NCBI RefSeq assembly: GCF_963678875.1 | Contig: NZ_OY787456.1 | Span: forward strand, 372,001-436,000 | DNA length: 64,000 bases | Direction of reading: 5' to 3' | From: an uncultured Hyphomonas sp. | Lineage (GTDB): Bacteria > Pseudomonadota > Alphaproteobacteria > Caulobacterales > Hyphomonadaceae | Part shown: positions 17,832 through 26,491 of the stretch, one piece after another | How positions within the stretch are numbered: position 1 is the first letter of the stretch | How the letters are laid out: each line of letters starts with the position of its first letter | The notes under the pieces: model-generated | Databases searched by the model: none | The model's input: the letters and a program-made list of their open reading frames with translations, nothing else | Told to the model about the DNA's origin: nothing | Translations under genes and position numbers: made by a program

Positions 17832-19091
17832 TCAGCTGGCCTGGCCGCTCACGGCGAGCACGTCTTCCACCGTGCGCAGGCCGGGCTTCGGAGACGTCAC
17901 CAGCACGGCCATGTTGCCTGGCAGGTGCTTGTTATCCAGCATCTTCTCGTGCGCAGCCGGAATGTCTTCCCACGGGAAGACTTCCGACATGCCCGGATCG
18001 ATGCGGCGGTTGATGACCAGGTCGTTGGCGGCCGATGCCTGCTTCAGGTTCGCGAAGTGGCTACCCTGCACACGCTTCTGGCGCATCCAGAGGAAACGCG
18101 CATCCATGGTCAGGTTAAAGCCCGTCGTCCCGGCACAGATCACCACCATGCCGCCGCGTTTCACCACGAAGACGGAGACAGGGAAGGTCGACTCGCCCGG
18201 GTGTTCGAACACGATGTCGACATCCTTGTTGCCGGTGATCTCCCAGAGCGCTTTGCCGAATTTGCGGCTCTCGCGCATATAGTCCTTGAATTCCGGACCG
18301 TTCACGGTCGGCAGCTGGCCCCAGCAATTGAAGTCCTTGCGGTTCAGCACGCCTTTGGCGCCGAGGCTGAGCACGTGTTCCTTCTTGTCGTCGCTGGAGA
18401 CGACCCCGATTGCATTCGCGCCGGTCACGGCACAGAGCTGGACGCCGAAACTGCCAAGGCCGCCCGAGGCGCCCCAGACGAGCACATTGTCCGCCGGCTT
18501 CACGATGTGCGGGCGGTGGCCGAACAGCATGCGGTAAGCGGTGGCAAGCGTTAGCGTGTAGCAGGCGCTCTCTTCCCAGGTCAGGTGCTTCGGGCGCGGC
18601 ATGCACTGGCGGGCCTGAACGCGGCAGAACTGGGCGAACGAGCCGTCCGGTGTCTCATAGCCCCAGATACGCTGGGACGGGGAGAACATCGGGTCGCCGC
18701 CATTACATTCTTCGTCGTCGCCATCGTCCTGGTTGCAGTGAATGACGACTTCGTCGCCCGGCTTCACCCGCGTGACCTTGCGGCCAACGGCCCAGACAAT
18801 GCCTGAGGCATCGGATCCGGCGACATGGAAATCCTGCTTGTGGACGTCGAACACGGACACCGGTTCGCCAAGGGCGGCCCAGATGCCGTTATAGTTCACA
18901 CCCGCGGCCATAACGAGCACGAGCACTTCATCGGAATCGATTTCCGGCACCGGCACCTGTTCCAGCTGCATCGCAGTTGATGGACGACCATGTCGTTCCC
19001 GGCGGATCGCCCAGGCGTACATCATTTTCGGAACGTGGAATTCGGGCGGAATCTCGCCCAGCTCATAAATGTCTTTGACTTCCCGGCTCAT
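17832..19091 (-). CDS. ccr: Crotonyl-CoA carboxylase/reductase
   Basis: Ccr reductively carboxylates crotonyl-CoA with NADPH and CO2 to ethylmalonyl-CoA, the key step of the ethylmalonyl-CoA pathway for acetyl-CoA assimilation. The 419-residue medium-chain dehydrogenase has the Ccr-specific features: AAGVNYNGIWAALG near residue 70, IWGYETPDGSFAQF, the NADP Rossmann GASGGLGSFG, and the His of VQGSHFANL in the CO2 pocket. A Tyr precedes the Glu in GYET, where Kitasatospora Ccr has Phe. It forms an operon with the NTF2-like gene and lies 1.7 kb from ecm. Confidence 0.95.
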   Translation of the reverse strand: MSREVKDIYELGEIPPEFHVPKMMYAWAIRRERHGRPSTAMQLEQVPVPEIDSDEVLVLVMAAGVNYNGIWAALGEPVSVFDVHKQDFHVAGSDASGIVWAVGRKVTRVKPGDEVVIHCNQDDGDDEECNGGDPMFSPSQRIWGYETPDGSFAQFCRVQARQCMPRPKHLTWEESACYTLTLATAYRMLFGHRPHIVKPADNVLVWGASGGLGSFGVQLCAVTGANAIGVVSSDDKKEHVLSLGAKGVLNRKDFNCWGQLPTVNGPEFKDYMRESRKFGKALWEITGNKDVDIVFEHPGESTFPVSVFVVKRGGMVVICAGTTGFNLTMDARFLWMRQKRVQGSHFANLKQASAANDLVINRRIDPGMSEVFPWEDIPAAHEKMLDNKHLPGNMAVLVTSPKPGLRTVEDVLAVSGQAS

Positions 19092-19255
19092 GGCGGAATG
19101 CCCTCCTCCTTTGTACCTTCTGCAAAAAACCCTGTGGTGCGATCTTGGTGCAGCTTCACAAGGCTCTCGGCGCGCGTCACCTTGGCGTCATGGATGCGCC
19201 GATGCAAGTTGTTTTGTTGCGGTGCACAATAACCAGTCGCTGGAGCGTGACAAAA

Positions 19256-20140
19256 ATGACAATCGGCCGGACCGTCTATCTGAACGGAAAATTTTGTCCT
19301 GTTGAGGACGCAACGATTTCGCCGTTCGACCGGGGGTTTCTGTTTGCGCACGCAGCCTATGAGGTGACGTCGGTATATGATGGCCGGTTCATTGACCTTG
19401 AGGGGCATCTTTCACGTCTCCGCCGCACTCTGGAAGGCATATCCATCCCCAATCCATACAGCGATGAGAAATGGGCGGAAATCCATACCGAGCTTGTCGA
19501 CAAGAATGGCATGGAAGAGGGGACTGTCTATCTGGAGGTGACAGGCGGCGCATATGGCCTGCGCGATTTCGCCGGGCCGGAGACGTTTTTGCCAACTGTA
19601 TTTCTTTATAGTGACGCCCGTCCGCTCATCGGGGACCTGGCCCGGGACGGGATCAGGGCCATCACCCTGGACGATACGCGCTGGAAACGGCGCGACATGA
19701 AGACGGTCCAGCTGCTGTCGCAGGCGCTCGCCTATCGCACCGCCCGGGAAGCCGGGGCGGAAACCGCCTTCATGGTCGAAGACGGCTTTGTCACCGAAGC
19801 GGCCTCGGCCAATGCCTGGATTGTCGATGCCGAGGGCAAGCTGATCACGCGCGAGCTTTCCCATTCCATCCTGCCGGGCATCACGCGGGCTGGCGTTGTC
19901 TCCCTTCTCAAGACGGAAGGGCTGGAAATCATCGAGCGGGCGTTTACGCCGGAAGAGGCGGCCACTGCCAGGGAGGTATTCACAACCTCATCCGGTGCGA
20001 TCGTCGCCCCGGTCATCGCGATTGATGGCAATCCGGTCGGTAACGGTGAACCGGGGCCCGTGACCCGCCGGGTGCAGCGTCTTTATTTTGAGGCGATGGG
20101 GGCTGATCTTGCGGCCGTCGCGCCCTGGGCGCTCGGCTGA
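19256..20140 (+). CDS. D-amino-acid transaminase (class IV)
   Basis: The 294-residue fold-type IV PLP enzyme shows the D-amino-acid transaminase pattern: YLNGKF, SPFDRGFLFAHAAYEVTSVY, the PLP lysine in RRDMKTVQLL, and VTEAASANAW with the cofactor glutamate. It probably supplies D-glutamate or D-alanine for peptidoglycan. The ATG at 19256 is favoured over upstream starts because the family begins with TIGRTVYLNG. Branched-chain transaminase or aminodeoxychorismate lyase are less likely. It is divergent from ccr. Confidence 0.85.
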   Translation: MTIGRTVYLNGKFCPVEDATISPFDRGFLFAHAAYEVTSVYDGRFIDLEGHLSRLRRTLEGISIPNPYSDEKWAEIHTELVDKNGMEEGTVYLEVTGGAYGLRDFAGPETFLPTVFLYSDARPLIGDLARDGIRAITLDDTRWKRRDMKTVQLLSQALAYRTAREAGAETAFMVEDGFVTEAASANAWIVDAEGKLITRELSHSILPGITRAGVVSLLKTEGLEIIERAFTPEEAATAREVFTTSSGAIVAPVIAIDGNPVGNGEPGPVTRRVQRLYFEAMGADLAAVAPWALG

Positions 20141-20161
20141 ACGGCCAGTTGACGCTCTCTG

Positions 20162-20707
20162 TCAGCGTTCGTCCGGCGCGGAAAATTCGCCTTCGATGAT
20201 ATCGTCAGGACCGTTGCCGGGGCGGGACCCGGGATGGAATGACGCATTCAGCTGGGTGGAAGCAATGTTCGCCTGCCCCATCGCCATGCGGGCGCTCGCC
20301 AGGTTCATCAGATAGACCGCCAGCGTTGTGCCGCCGGCGATCAACAGGTCCGGCCAGCCGAAACCGCGCGCAAGCGAGGTATCGCGGAAGAGCGCAAGAA
20401 TGCCGAGCGTGATGATGAAAATGCCCAGCAAAAGGCCTGTGCGAGCGGCAAACCCCGGCCAGAAGGCGCCGGGATCCGGCATGCGGGTCTCGCCGGCCGC
20501 GCGCAGGAAGCGGATGCGTTCGATCCAGGAAGCCAGCATCATTCCGCCTGCCAGCAGGAGCAGGACGAGGAAGCTGCGCTGCAGAATTGCGGCGAGCGCT
20601 GCGGCCGCTGGAAACGCGACAAGCGCGGCAAGGCGAAGGCGCAGGGCCAGCTGCAAGGCGCCGGGAGACAAACCTTCTGTCGAACCGCCGGGTGAAACGT
20701 GTATCAT
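20162..20707 (-). CDS. Hypothetical multi-pass membrane protein
   Basis: The 181-residue protein has about four hydrophobic segments between residues 20 and 135 and a soluble C-terminal tail rich in Gly/Pro/Asp. I recognise no family. The ATG at 20707 is chosen because an AGGG site lies 11 bases before it and the upstream 15 codons run into the AT-rich promoter region shared with ecm. It is convergent with the transaminase gene and divergent from ecm. Confidence 0.55.
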   Translation of the reverse strand: MIHVSPGGSTEGLSPGALQLALRLRLAALVAFPAAAALAAILQRSFLVLLLLAGGMMLASWIERIRFLRAAGETRMPDPGAFWPGFAARTGLLLGIFIITLGILALFRDTSLARGFGWPDLLIAGGTTLAVYLMNLASARMAMGQANIASTQLNASFHPGSRPGNGPDDIIEGEFSAPDER

Positions 20708-20830
20708 ATGATATATGTGGCCCTGCCCGCCTGCGGCCGCAAGACGCTCCATCCGGTGTCTTGTCAGTCAGGTTCCGTGCGGGCATTTTGCGCCGCAACA
20801 TAATGTTTTCACGTTGGGAGGCGCATACCT

Positions 20831-22825
20831 GTGGCCGACACTCAGACCTCATTCCAGCACAATCCCGACCGGCCGTGGATTTTCCGGACCTATGCGGGCC
20901 ATTCGACCGCGAAAAAGTCGAATGAGCTCTACCGGATGAACCTCGGCAAGGGCCAGACCGGCCTGTCCATCGCCTTCGACCTGCCGACGCAGACGGCCTA
21001 TGACGCCGACCACATCCTCGCGCGCGGCGAAGTCGGCAAGGTCGGTGTGCCGGTCAAGCATCTCGGCGACATGCGCGAGCTGATGGCGGACCTGCCGCTG
21101 GAGCAGATGAACACGTCCATGACGATCAATGCGCCAGCGTCCTGGATGCTCGCGCTCTATGTCGCCCTGGCGGACGAGCGCGGCGACGATCGCAAGAAGC
21201 TGCGCGGCACGACCCAGAACGATATCGTCAAGGAATACCTCTCGCGTGGTACCTATGTGTTCCCGCCCGAGCCGTCGATGAAGCTGATCTCGGACATGGT
21301 CACCTGGTGCTACACCGAGGTGCCGAAGTGGAATCCGATGAATGTCTGCTCCTATCATTTGCAGGAAGCAGGCGCGACGCCGGAACAGGAACTGGCCTAC
21401 GCCCTCGCCACCGCGATTGCCGTTCTCGACACCGTAAAAGCTGGTGGGAAAGTTCCAGAAGAAGACTTTGAGATTGTTTTCGGTCGGATCTCATTCTTCG
21501 TGAATGCGGGCGTGCGTTTCGTTACGGAACTTTGTAAAATGCGTGCCTTTGTGGAACTTTGGGAAGATATCGGCCGGGAGCGTTATGGCGTGACCGATCC
21601 GAAAGCCCTTCTGTTCCGTTACGGCGTGCAGGTGAACTCCCTCGGCCTGACCGAGCCGCAGCCGGAAAACAATGTCTATCGTATCCTGATCGAGGCACTG
21701 GCCGTGACGCTGTCCAAGAAGGCACGTTGCCGGGCCTTGCAGCTGCCGGCCTGGAACGAGGCGCTCGGTCTGCCCCGCCCGTGGGACCAGCAATGGTCAC
21801 TGCGCCTGCAGCAGGTTCTCGCCTATGAAACGGACCTGCTCGAATACGAAGACCTGTTCGATGGCAGCCATGTGATCGAAGGCAAGACGGATGAGCTGAA
21901 GAAGCTCGCCCGCACCATGCTGGCAGAGATCGATGCGCGCGGCGGTGCCACAAGCTCCATCGACTTCATGAAGGAAAGCCTCGTCGGCGCGCATATTGAA
22001 CGCGTGAAAGCCATCGAGTCCGGTGATCTCACCGTGGTCGGCGTGAACCGCTACACCGAAACGGAAGAAAGCCCGCTGGGCGGCGGCGACGGCGCGATCC
22101 AGACGGTCGACCCGGCCGAGGAGATGATGCAGGTTCGTGAGCTGACAGCCTGGCGCGCGAAGCGTGACAATGCCGCTGTCGAGGCGGCGCTGGCCGACCT
22201 GAAAGCTGCCGCGCAAGGGGGGACCAATATCATGGAACCCTCCATCACCTGCGCGAAAGCAGGTGTCACCACCGGGGAGTGGGGCGGTGCCATGCGCGAA
22301 GTGTTCGGCGAATATCGCGGGCCGACCGGTGTGGCAGTCGTGATCAATTCCGACACCAATGAAGATACCGACGCTGTCCGCAAGGACGTCGACCGCGTGT
22401 CCGAAGCCCTCGGCCGCCGCCTGACCTATGTTCTCGGCAAGCCTGGCCTCGACGGCCATTCCAATGGTGCAGAACAGATCGCCGCCCGCGGCAGGGAAGT
22501 CGGCATGGACGTTGTCTATGAAGGCATTCGCTTCGCACCGAACGAAATCGCTGCGCAGGCCAAGGAGGCCAAGGCGCATGTTGTCGGCCTGTCCATCCTG
22601 TCTGGCAGCCACCTCGACCTTGTGCGCGAGACGTTGGCCGAGTTGCGCAAGGTCGGCCTCGACAATGTGCCGGTTGTGGTCGGCGGCATCATCCCGCCGG
22701 AAGATGCTCAGGCCCTGCGCCAGATGGGGGTTGCCCGCGTCTACACGCCGAAGGATTTCAAGATCACCGGCATCATGGGCGACGTCGTCGGCATCGTGGA
22801 AAAGGCCTGGCTGGTCGCGAACTGA
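20831..22825 (+). CDS. ecm: Ethylmalonyl-CoA mutase, B12-dependent
   Basis: Ecm rearranges (2R)-ethylmalonyl-CoA to (2S)-methylsuccinyl-CoA with adenosylcobalamin. The 664-residue protein joins an N-terminal acyl-CoA mutase barrel (to about 510) to a C-terminal B12-binding domain. The cobalamin motif reads GLDGHSNGAEQIA; the Ser in DGHSNG, where methylmalonyl-CoA mutase has Asp, is characteristic of Ecm. Translation starts at a GTG with GGGAGG 10 bases upstream. Together with the nearby ccr it marks the ethylmalonyl-CoA pathway. Confidence 0.95.
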   Translation: MADTQTSFQHNPDRPWIFRTYAGHSTAKKSNELYRMNLGKGQTGLSIAFDLPTQTAYDADHILARGEVGKVGVPVKHLGDMRELMADLPLEQMNTSMTINAPASWMLALYVALADERGDDRKKLRGTTQNDIVKEYLSRGTYVFPPEPSMKLISDMVTWCYTEVPKWNPMNVCSYHLQEAGATPEQELAYALATAIAVLDTVKAGGKVPEEDFEIVFGRISFFVNAGVRFVTELCKMRAFVELWEDIGRERYGVTDPKALLFRYGVQVNSLGLTEPQPENNVYRILIEALAVTLSKKARCRALQLPAWNEALGLPRPWDQQWSLRLQQVLAYETDLLEYEDLFDGSHVIEGKTDELKKLARTMLAEIDARGGATSSIDFMKESLVGAHIERVKAIESGDLTVVGVNRYTETEESPLGGGDGAIQTVDPAEEMMQVRELTAWRAKRDNAAVEAALADLKAAAQGGTNIMEPSITCAKAGVTTGEWGGAMREVFGEYRGPTGVAVVINSDTNEDTDAVRKDVDRVSEALGRRLTYVLGKPGLDGHSNGAEQIAARGREVGMDVVYEGIRFAPNEIAAQAKEAKAHVVGLSILSGSHLDLVRETLAELRKVGLDNVPVVVGGIIPPEDAQALRQMGVARVYTPKDFKITGIMGDVVGIVEKAWLVAN

Positions 22826-22905
22826 GTCCTGTCATGTTCTTGTCGCTTGTGCTTGTCTGCAGGCAGGCATAAGCGGCGGAAAATTTTGACAGAGGCGCAC
22901 TGACC

Positions 22906-24324
22906 ATGCCCCACTCCAACCCTTTCGAACTCGGCTGGGAAGAATGGCTGGCGCTGCCGGACCTAGGCCTGCCGGCCATCAAGGCGAAGATCGATACCGG
23001 CGCCAAGACCTCCGCGCTGCATGCCAGCGTGATCGAGCCGTTTGGTCCGGTGACGAACCCGCAGGTACGGTTCCTGATCCAGCCTGACCCCAACGATCCG
23101 GCGCTGGAAGTGACCTGCTCTGCCCCTGTGGTCGACCGGCGCGAGGTGACCAGTTCCAATGGTGAGACCGAACTGCGCTATGTCATCGAGACGGAAGTCG
23201 AAATGGGCGGTCGGCGCTGGCCGATCCAGCTGACGCTGACCAACCGGGAAAACATGATGTACCGTATGCTGTTCGGCCGCGGTGCCATGCAGCCGGATAT
23301 GGTCGTCGATCCCAATGAATCTTTCCGCCTGACGGAGCTATCCTACGATCTTTACAAGGGCTTGCCGAAGAAGAAGCCGGTGAAGCGCCCGCTTCGCATC
23401 GCGCTGCTGACCCGCGAGCCGAACAATTACTCCAGCCAGCGTCTTGTCGAAGCTGCGCGTGCACGAGGGCATGTCATCGAGACCATCGACACGGCGCGCT
23501 GCTACATGCAGATCGGCACGCTGGACCCGCAAGTCCATTATGATGGCAAGGCGCTGCCACGCTATGATGCGGTCATTCCCCGGATCGGCGCAAAGATTAC
23601 CGACTACGGAATGGCCGTTCTGCGCCAGTTTTCAAATACGGGCGCGGTTTGCCTGAACGGAGCAGGGGCAATTGGCCGGTCGCGCGACAAGCTGCTTGCG
23701 CAGCAGCTGCTCGCCCGGGCGAAGATCGCCATGCCGGTGACCGCCTTCGCCCACAGCCCGAAGGATACGAAAGACCTGATCGGCCTGGTCGATGGTGCGC
23801 CGGTTGTGCTCAAGCTGCTGACGTCGACGCAAGGGCGTGGCGTCGTGCTTGCTGAGACGCGCAAGGCCGCCGAAAGCCTCGTCGACGCGTTCCGCGGTCT
23901 CGATGCAGACTTCCTGGTGCAGGAGTTCGTGGAAGAGGCGGCAGGTGCAGACGTGCGCGCTTTCGTGATCGGAAACAAGGTGGTGGGGGCGATGAAGCGC
24001 CAGGCGCAGAAGGGCGAATTCCGCTCCAACCTGCACCGGGGCGGCACCGCGTCGAGCGTTCGTCTGACGGCGGAAGAACGCGATACGGCCCGCGCCGCAG
24101 CCAAAGTTCTGGGGCTGAGTGTGGCGGGAGTCGATCTGCTGCAGACAAAGGAAGGCCCCAAGGTGTTGGAGGTCAATTCCTCACCGGGCCTCGAAGGCAT
24201 CGAGAATGCGACCGGCAAGGATATTGCCGGCAAGATCATCGAACATCTCGAGCGTCAGGTGCGGCCCTTGTCCAGCGACCGCGAATACGTCACGCGCAGC
24301 AATCGCCGGATCAACGTGAACTGA
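22906..24324 (+). CDS. RimB-like protease domain fused to RimK-type ATP-grasp ligase
   Basis: The 472-residue protein combines two domains. Residues 5-160 match the retropepsin-like 'ATP-dependent zinc protease' (PF05618, RimB) with KIDTGAKTSALHA; residues 165-460 are a RimK-type ATP-grasp with RSRDKLLAQQ, VLKLLTSTQGRGV and the metal site LEVNSSPGLEG. RimK adds glutamate to the C-terminus of ribosomal protein S6 in E. coli; RimB is reported to remove such tails. The fusion could couple addition and trimming. The 3' end overlaps the convergent transporter gene by 14 bases. Confidence 0.88.
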   Translation: MPHSNPFELGWEEWLALPDLGLPAIKAKIDTGAKTSALHASVIEPFGPVTNPQVRFLIQPDPNDPALEVTCSAPVVDRREVTSSNGETELRYVIETEVEMGGRRWPIQLTLTNRENMMYRMLFGRGAMQPDMVVDPNESFRLTELSYDLYKGLPKKKPVKRPLRIALLTREPNNYSSQRLVEAARARGHVIETIDTARCYMQIGTLDPQVHYDGKALPRYDAVIPRIGAKITDYGMAVLRQFSNTGAVCLNGAGAIGRSRDKLLAQQLLARAKIAMPVTAFAHSPKDTKDLIGLVDGAPVVLKLLTSTQGRGVVLAETRKAAESLVDAFRGLDADFLVQEFVEEAAGADVRAFVIGNKVVGAMKRQAQKGEFRSNLHRGGTASSVRLTAEERDTARAAAKVLGLSVAGVDLLQTKEGPKVLEVNSSPGLEGIENATGKDIAGKIIEHLERQVRPLSSDREYVTRSNRRINVN

Positions 24325-25570
24325 AAAGCTTTCCCTTCTCGGTGATCAGGATGATCGTGAGGGAAGAGAGTCCAAGGCCGACAAAACCCAGCATCAGGGG
24401 GACCGTGGAGCCGTTGTACTGGCTGCCGATCATCATGCCGATCAGGCTGGAAAACGTGGTCGTCGCAAATCCGTAAGCGGCCGATGCTGTTCCGGCGATA
24501 GATCCCAGCGGCTCCATGGCGAGCGCCGAAAAGTTCGATCCGAGCAAGCCGAAGCACGCGAAGGTCAGGATGAACAGCGGGTAGAACCAGAGCAGGTTCT
24601 CTCCCATGAAATAGGTAATTGCTGCTGAGAGGGCAGATAGGGCCGTGAACAGGAACAGGGCCGAATGGCTGATCCGGCGCATGCCGATCTTTTCGACCAG
24701 CCGGGAGTTCGTGAAGTTCGCGACCGCCAGCATGCCCGCGATCCCGGAGAACCAGAGCACGAAGTCGTCACCGCGATGGAACACTTCACGGAAAACCTGT
24801 TCAGAGGTGGCGATGAAAGAGAAAAGGGCGCCGAAAACGATGCCTGACGCACACATGTAGCCGAACGTGATCGGCGTGCGTATGACCTGCATATAAGCGC
24901 CGAGCGCATTGCCGACATTGAGAGGGCGTCGGTTTTCCTTGGGCAGGGTCTCTGGGAGGCGTGCCCAGGTCCAGACGAGCATGGCAATTCCGAATACGAC
25001 CAGCGTGCCGAAGATCCACTCCCATGGGGCGACCAGCAGGATGGCCTGTCCAATCGCCGGAGCGATGATCGGGATGATCATGAAGATGGTCATCACCAGC
25101 GACATGAACCGGGCCATCTGCCGTCCGGCGAACAGGTCGCGCACGATGGAGACGGCCACAAGCCGGGCGCCGGATGAGAATACCCCCTGCACGAACCTTG
25201 CGGCCAGCAGGGCGTGGAACTCCCGCAGTGTGATGCAGAGCGCGGCCATGATGATGTAGCCGGTCAGGCTGACGAAAATGGGGCCGCGGCGCCCGAACCT
25301 GTCGGTGAGCGGCCCCCAGATGATTTGCGGTGCGCCGAACCCGAGGACGTAGGAAAAGATGATCAGCTGCTGGCGGTTGTCGCTTTCGACACCATCGGCA
25401 GTCAGGCCGACGGCGTGGGCGATCTCATTCAGGGCCGGCAGCATGATGTCGATGGCAAGCGCGTTCAGGGCCATCAGCCCGGCGACCATCACCACCAGTT
25501 CTGTCTGTCCCGGAATTTTCCCGGCCGGCAGCGTATCGGGGGCCGGTGCCTTGGTTTCAGAATCGGGCAC
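24311..25570 (-). CDS. Bcr/CflA-family MFS drug efflux transporter
   Basis: The 419-residue protein has 12 predicted membrane helices and the Bcr/CflA marks: LALNALAIDIMLPALNEI at helix 1, the GPLTDRFGRRGPI loop between helices 2 and 3, and ARFVQGVFSSGARLV at helix 4. Such proteins export drugs or metabolites by proton antiport; the substrate here is unknown. The N-terminal 24 residues are soluble and Pro/Lys-rich. It is convergent with, and overlaps, the RimB-RimK gene. Confidence 0.9.
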   Translation of the reverse strand: MPDSETKAPAPDTLPAGKIPGQTELVVMVAGLMALNALAIDIMLPALNEIAHAVGLTADGVESDNRQQLIIFSYVLGFGAPQIIWGPLTDRFGRRGPIFVSLTGYIIMAALCITLREFHALLAARFVQGVFSSGARLVAVSIVRDLFAGRQMARFMSLVMTIFMIIPIIAPAIGQAILLVAPWEWIFGTLVVFGIAMLVWTWARLPETLPKENRRPLNVGNALGAYMQVIRTPITFGYMCASGIVFGALFSFIATSEQVFREVFHRGDDFVLWFSGIAGMLAVANFTNSRLVEKIGMRRISHSALFLFTALSALSAAITYFMGENLLWFYPLFILTFACFGLLGSNFSALAMEPLGSIAGTASAAYGFATTTFSSLIGMMIGSQYNGSTVPLMLGFVGLGLSSLTIILITEKGKLFSSR

Positions 25571-25733
25571 CGCATGCGCCTTTCGAGCCGGTAGGTTTCA
25601 GGAAAAGCTATCTGGACCGGTCAGGCCGACATTACCAGACCTGAGGGCAGAAAACTGCCGCACAGGACGCCGGGCCGCGGTCACTGGCGGCTGGCGTTCC
25701 GGCTTGCCTTTCGCGAGTGATCGCTCGGTCTGG

Positions 25734-26312
25734 TCAGGGTTGCGGGCGCATAATGTTGCCAGACAGGTTCATCAGCACCTGGTCGGCATCAAAATAGGCG
25801 GCATCATCCGGCTTGGGGCCTTTGCCCATCAGGATCTCGGCCGAAGCGATATAACGCGTCGACTCCCGATACTCTGCCGGTCCCCAATAAGGATCGTAAT
25901 ATCCCCAACGCGGCCAGAAGGGGTCCGGACCATATGGCCTGCGGTAATAGGCGCTGCGCCGGCCATAGTAATAGTAGTCGAGATAGAAGTGGTCGTAGAA
26001 CGGTGCATAGGCGCCGCCGCCCATTGGCACGAGGCGGCTCTCGGCGTCCGTGTCACGGTGCACGACCCGGAAATGATCAAAGCCGTTCAGCTTGGTCAGT
26101 TCCGCCGCGCGGTAGAGCAGGTAGGTTTCAACCGTTTTGCGGTCTGTCAGGCTGTTGCCGGAAAACTCGACGCGGAAACGGTTGTTTTCGATTTGCTGTT
26201 CCGAATAGCCCCGGCTGGAGGAGTCGATGGCGGCCTGGTATGGCGTTGCGGTCGCGCAGGCGCCCAGCAGGGCGAGCGCTGCAATCGCAGCAGGGAGAAC
26301 AAGTTTCCGCAT
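25734..26312 (-). CDS. CC0125/CC1285-type lipoprotein
   Basis: The 192-residue precursor has a signal peptide ending in the lipobox LLGAC, so it is probably an outer-membrane lipoprotein. The mature part has the family core (RVEFSGNSLTDRKTVETYLLYRAAELT) and a Tyr-rich stretch (about 110-145, YYYYG, YYRRPYGP). This matches the Caulobacter CC0125/CC1285 family, of unknown function. The ATG at 26312 is chosen because GGAGG lies 9 bases upstream; an earlier ATG adds seven basic residues. Confidence 0.8.
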   Translation of the reverse strand: MRKLVLPAAIAALALLGACATATPYQAAIDSSSRGYSEQQIENNRFRVEFSGNSLTDRKTVETYLLYRAAELTKLNGFDHFRVVHRDTDAESRLVPMGGGAYAPFYDHFYLDYYYYGRRSAYYRRPYGPDPFWPRWGYYDPYWGPAEYRESTRYIASAEILMGKGPKPDDAAYFDADQVLMNLSGNIMRPQP

Positions 26313-26491
26313 CTGGGAGTACCTCCGGCGCACAGTTATTTGATCATAATATATGGATCGTTGCAGCTGAACGCCAGTTGAACCATGTCGCAGCCCGCAG
26401 CTAATGGAATGACGATATTGTCATTTTTCGCCTTCGGTCTGGTCAGTGGGGGCGGCTCGTATACGCTTCACCACAGAGATGGAGGTGTTGC

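Noticed and set aside
25934..26404. Plus-strand frame across the CC0125-type lipoprotein gene
   Set aside because: Shadow of the minus-strand lipoprotein, which has a lipobox, ribosome-binding site and family core.
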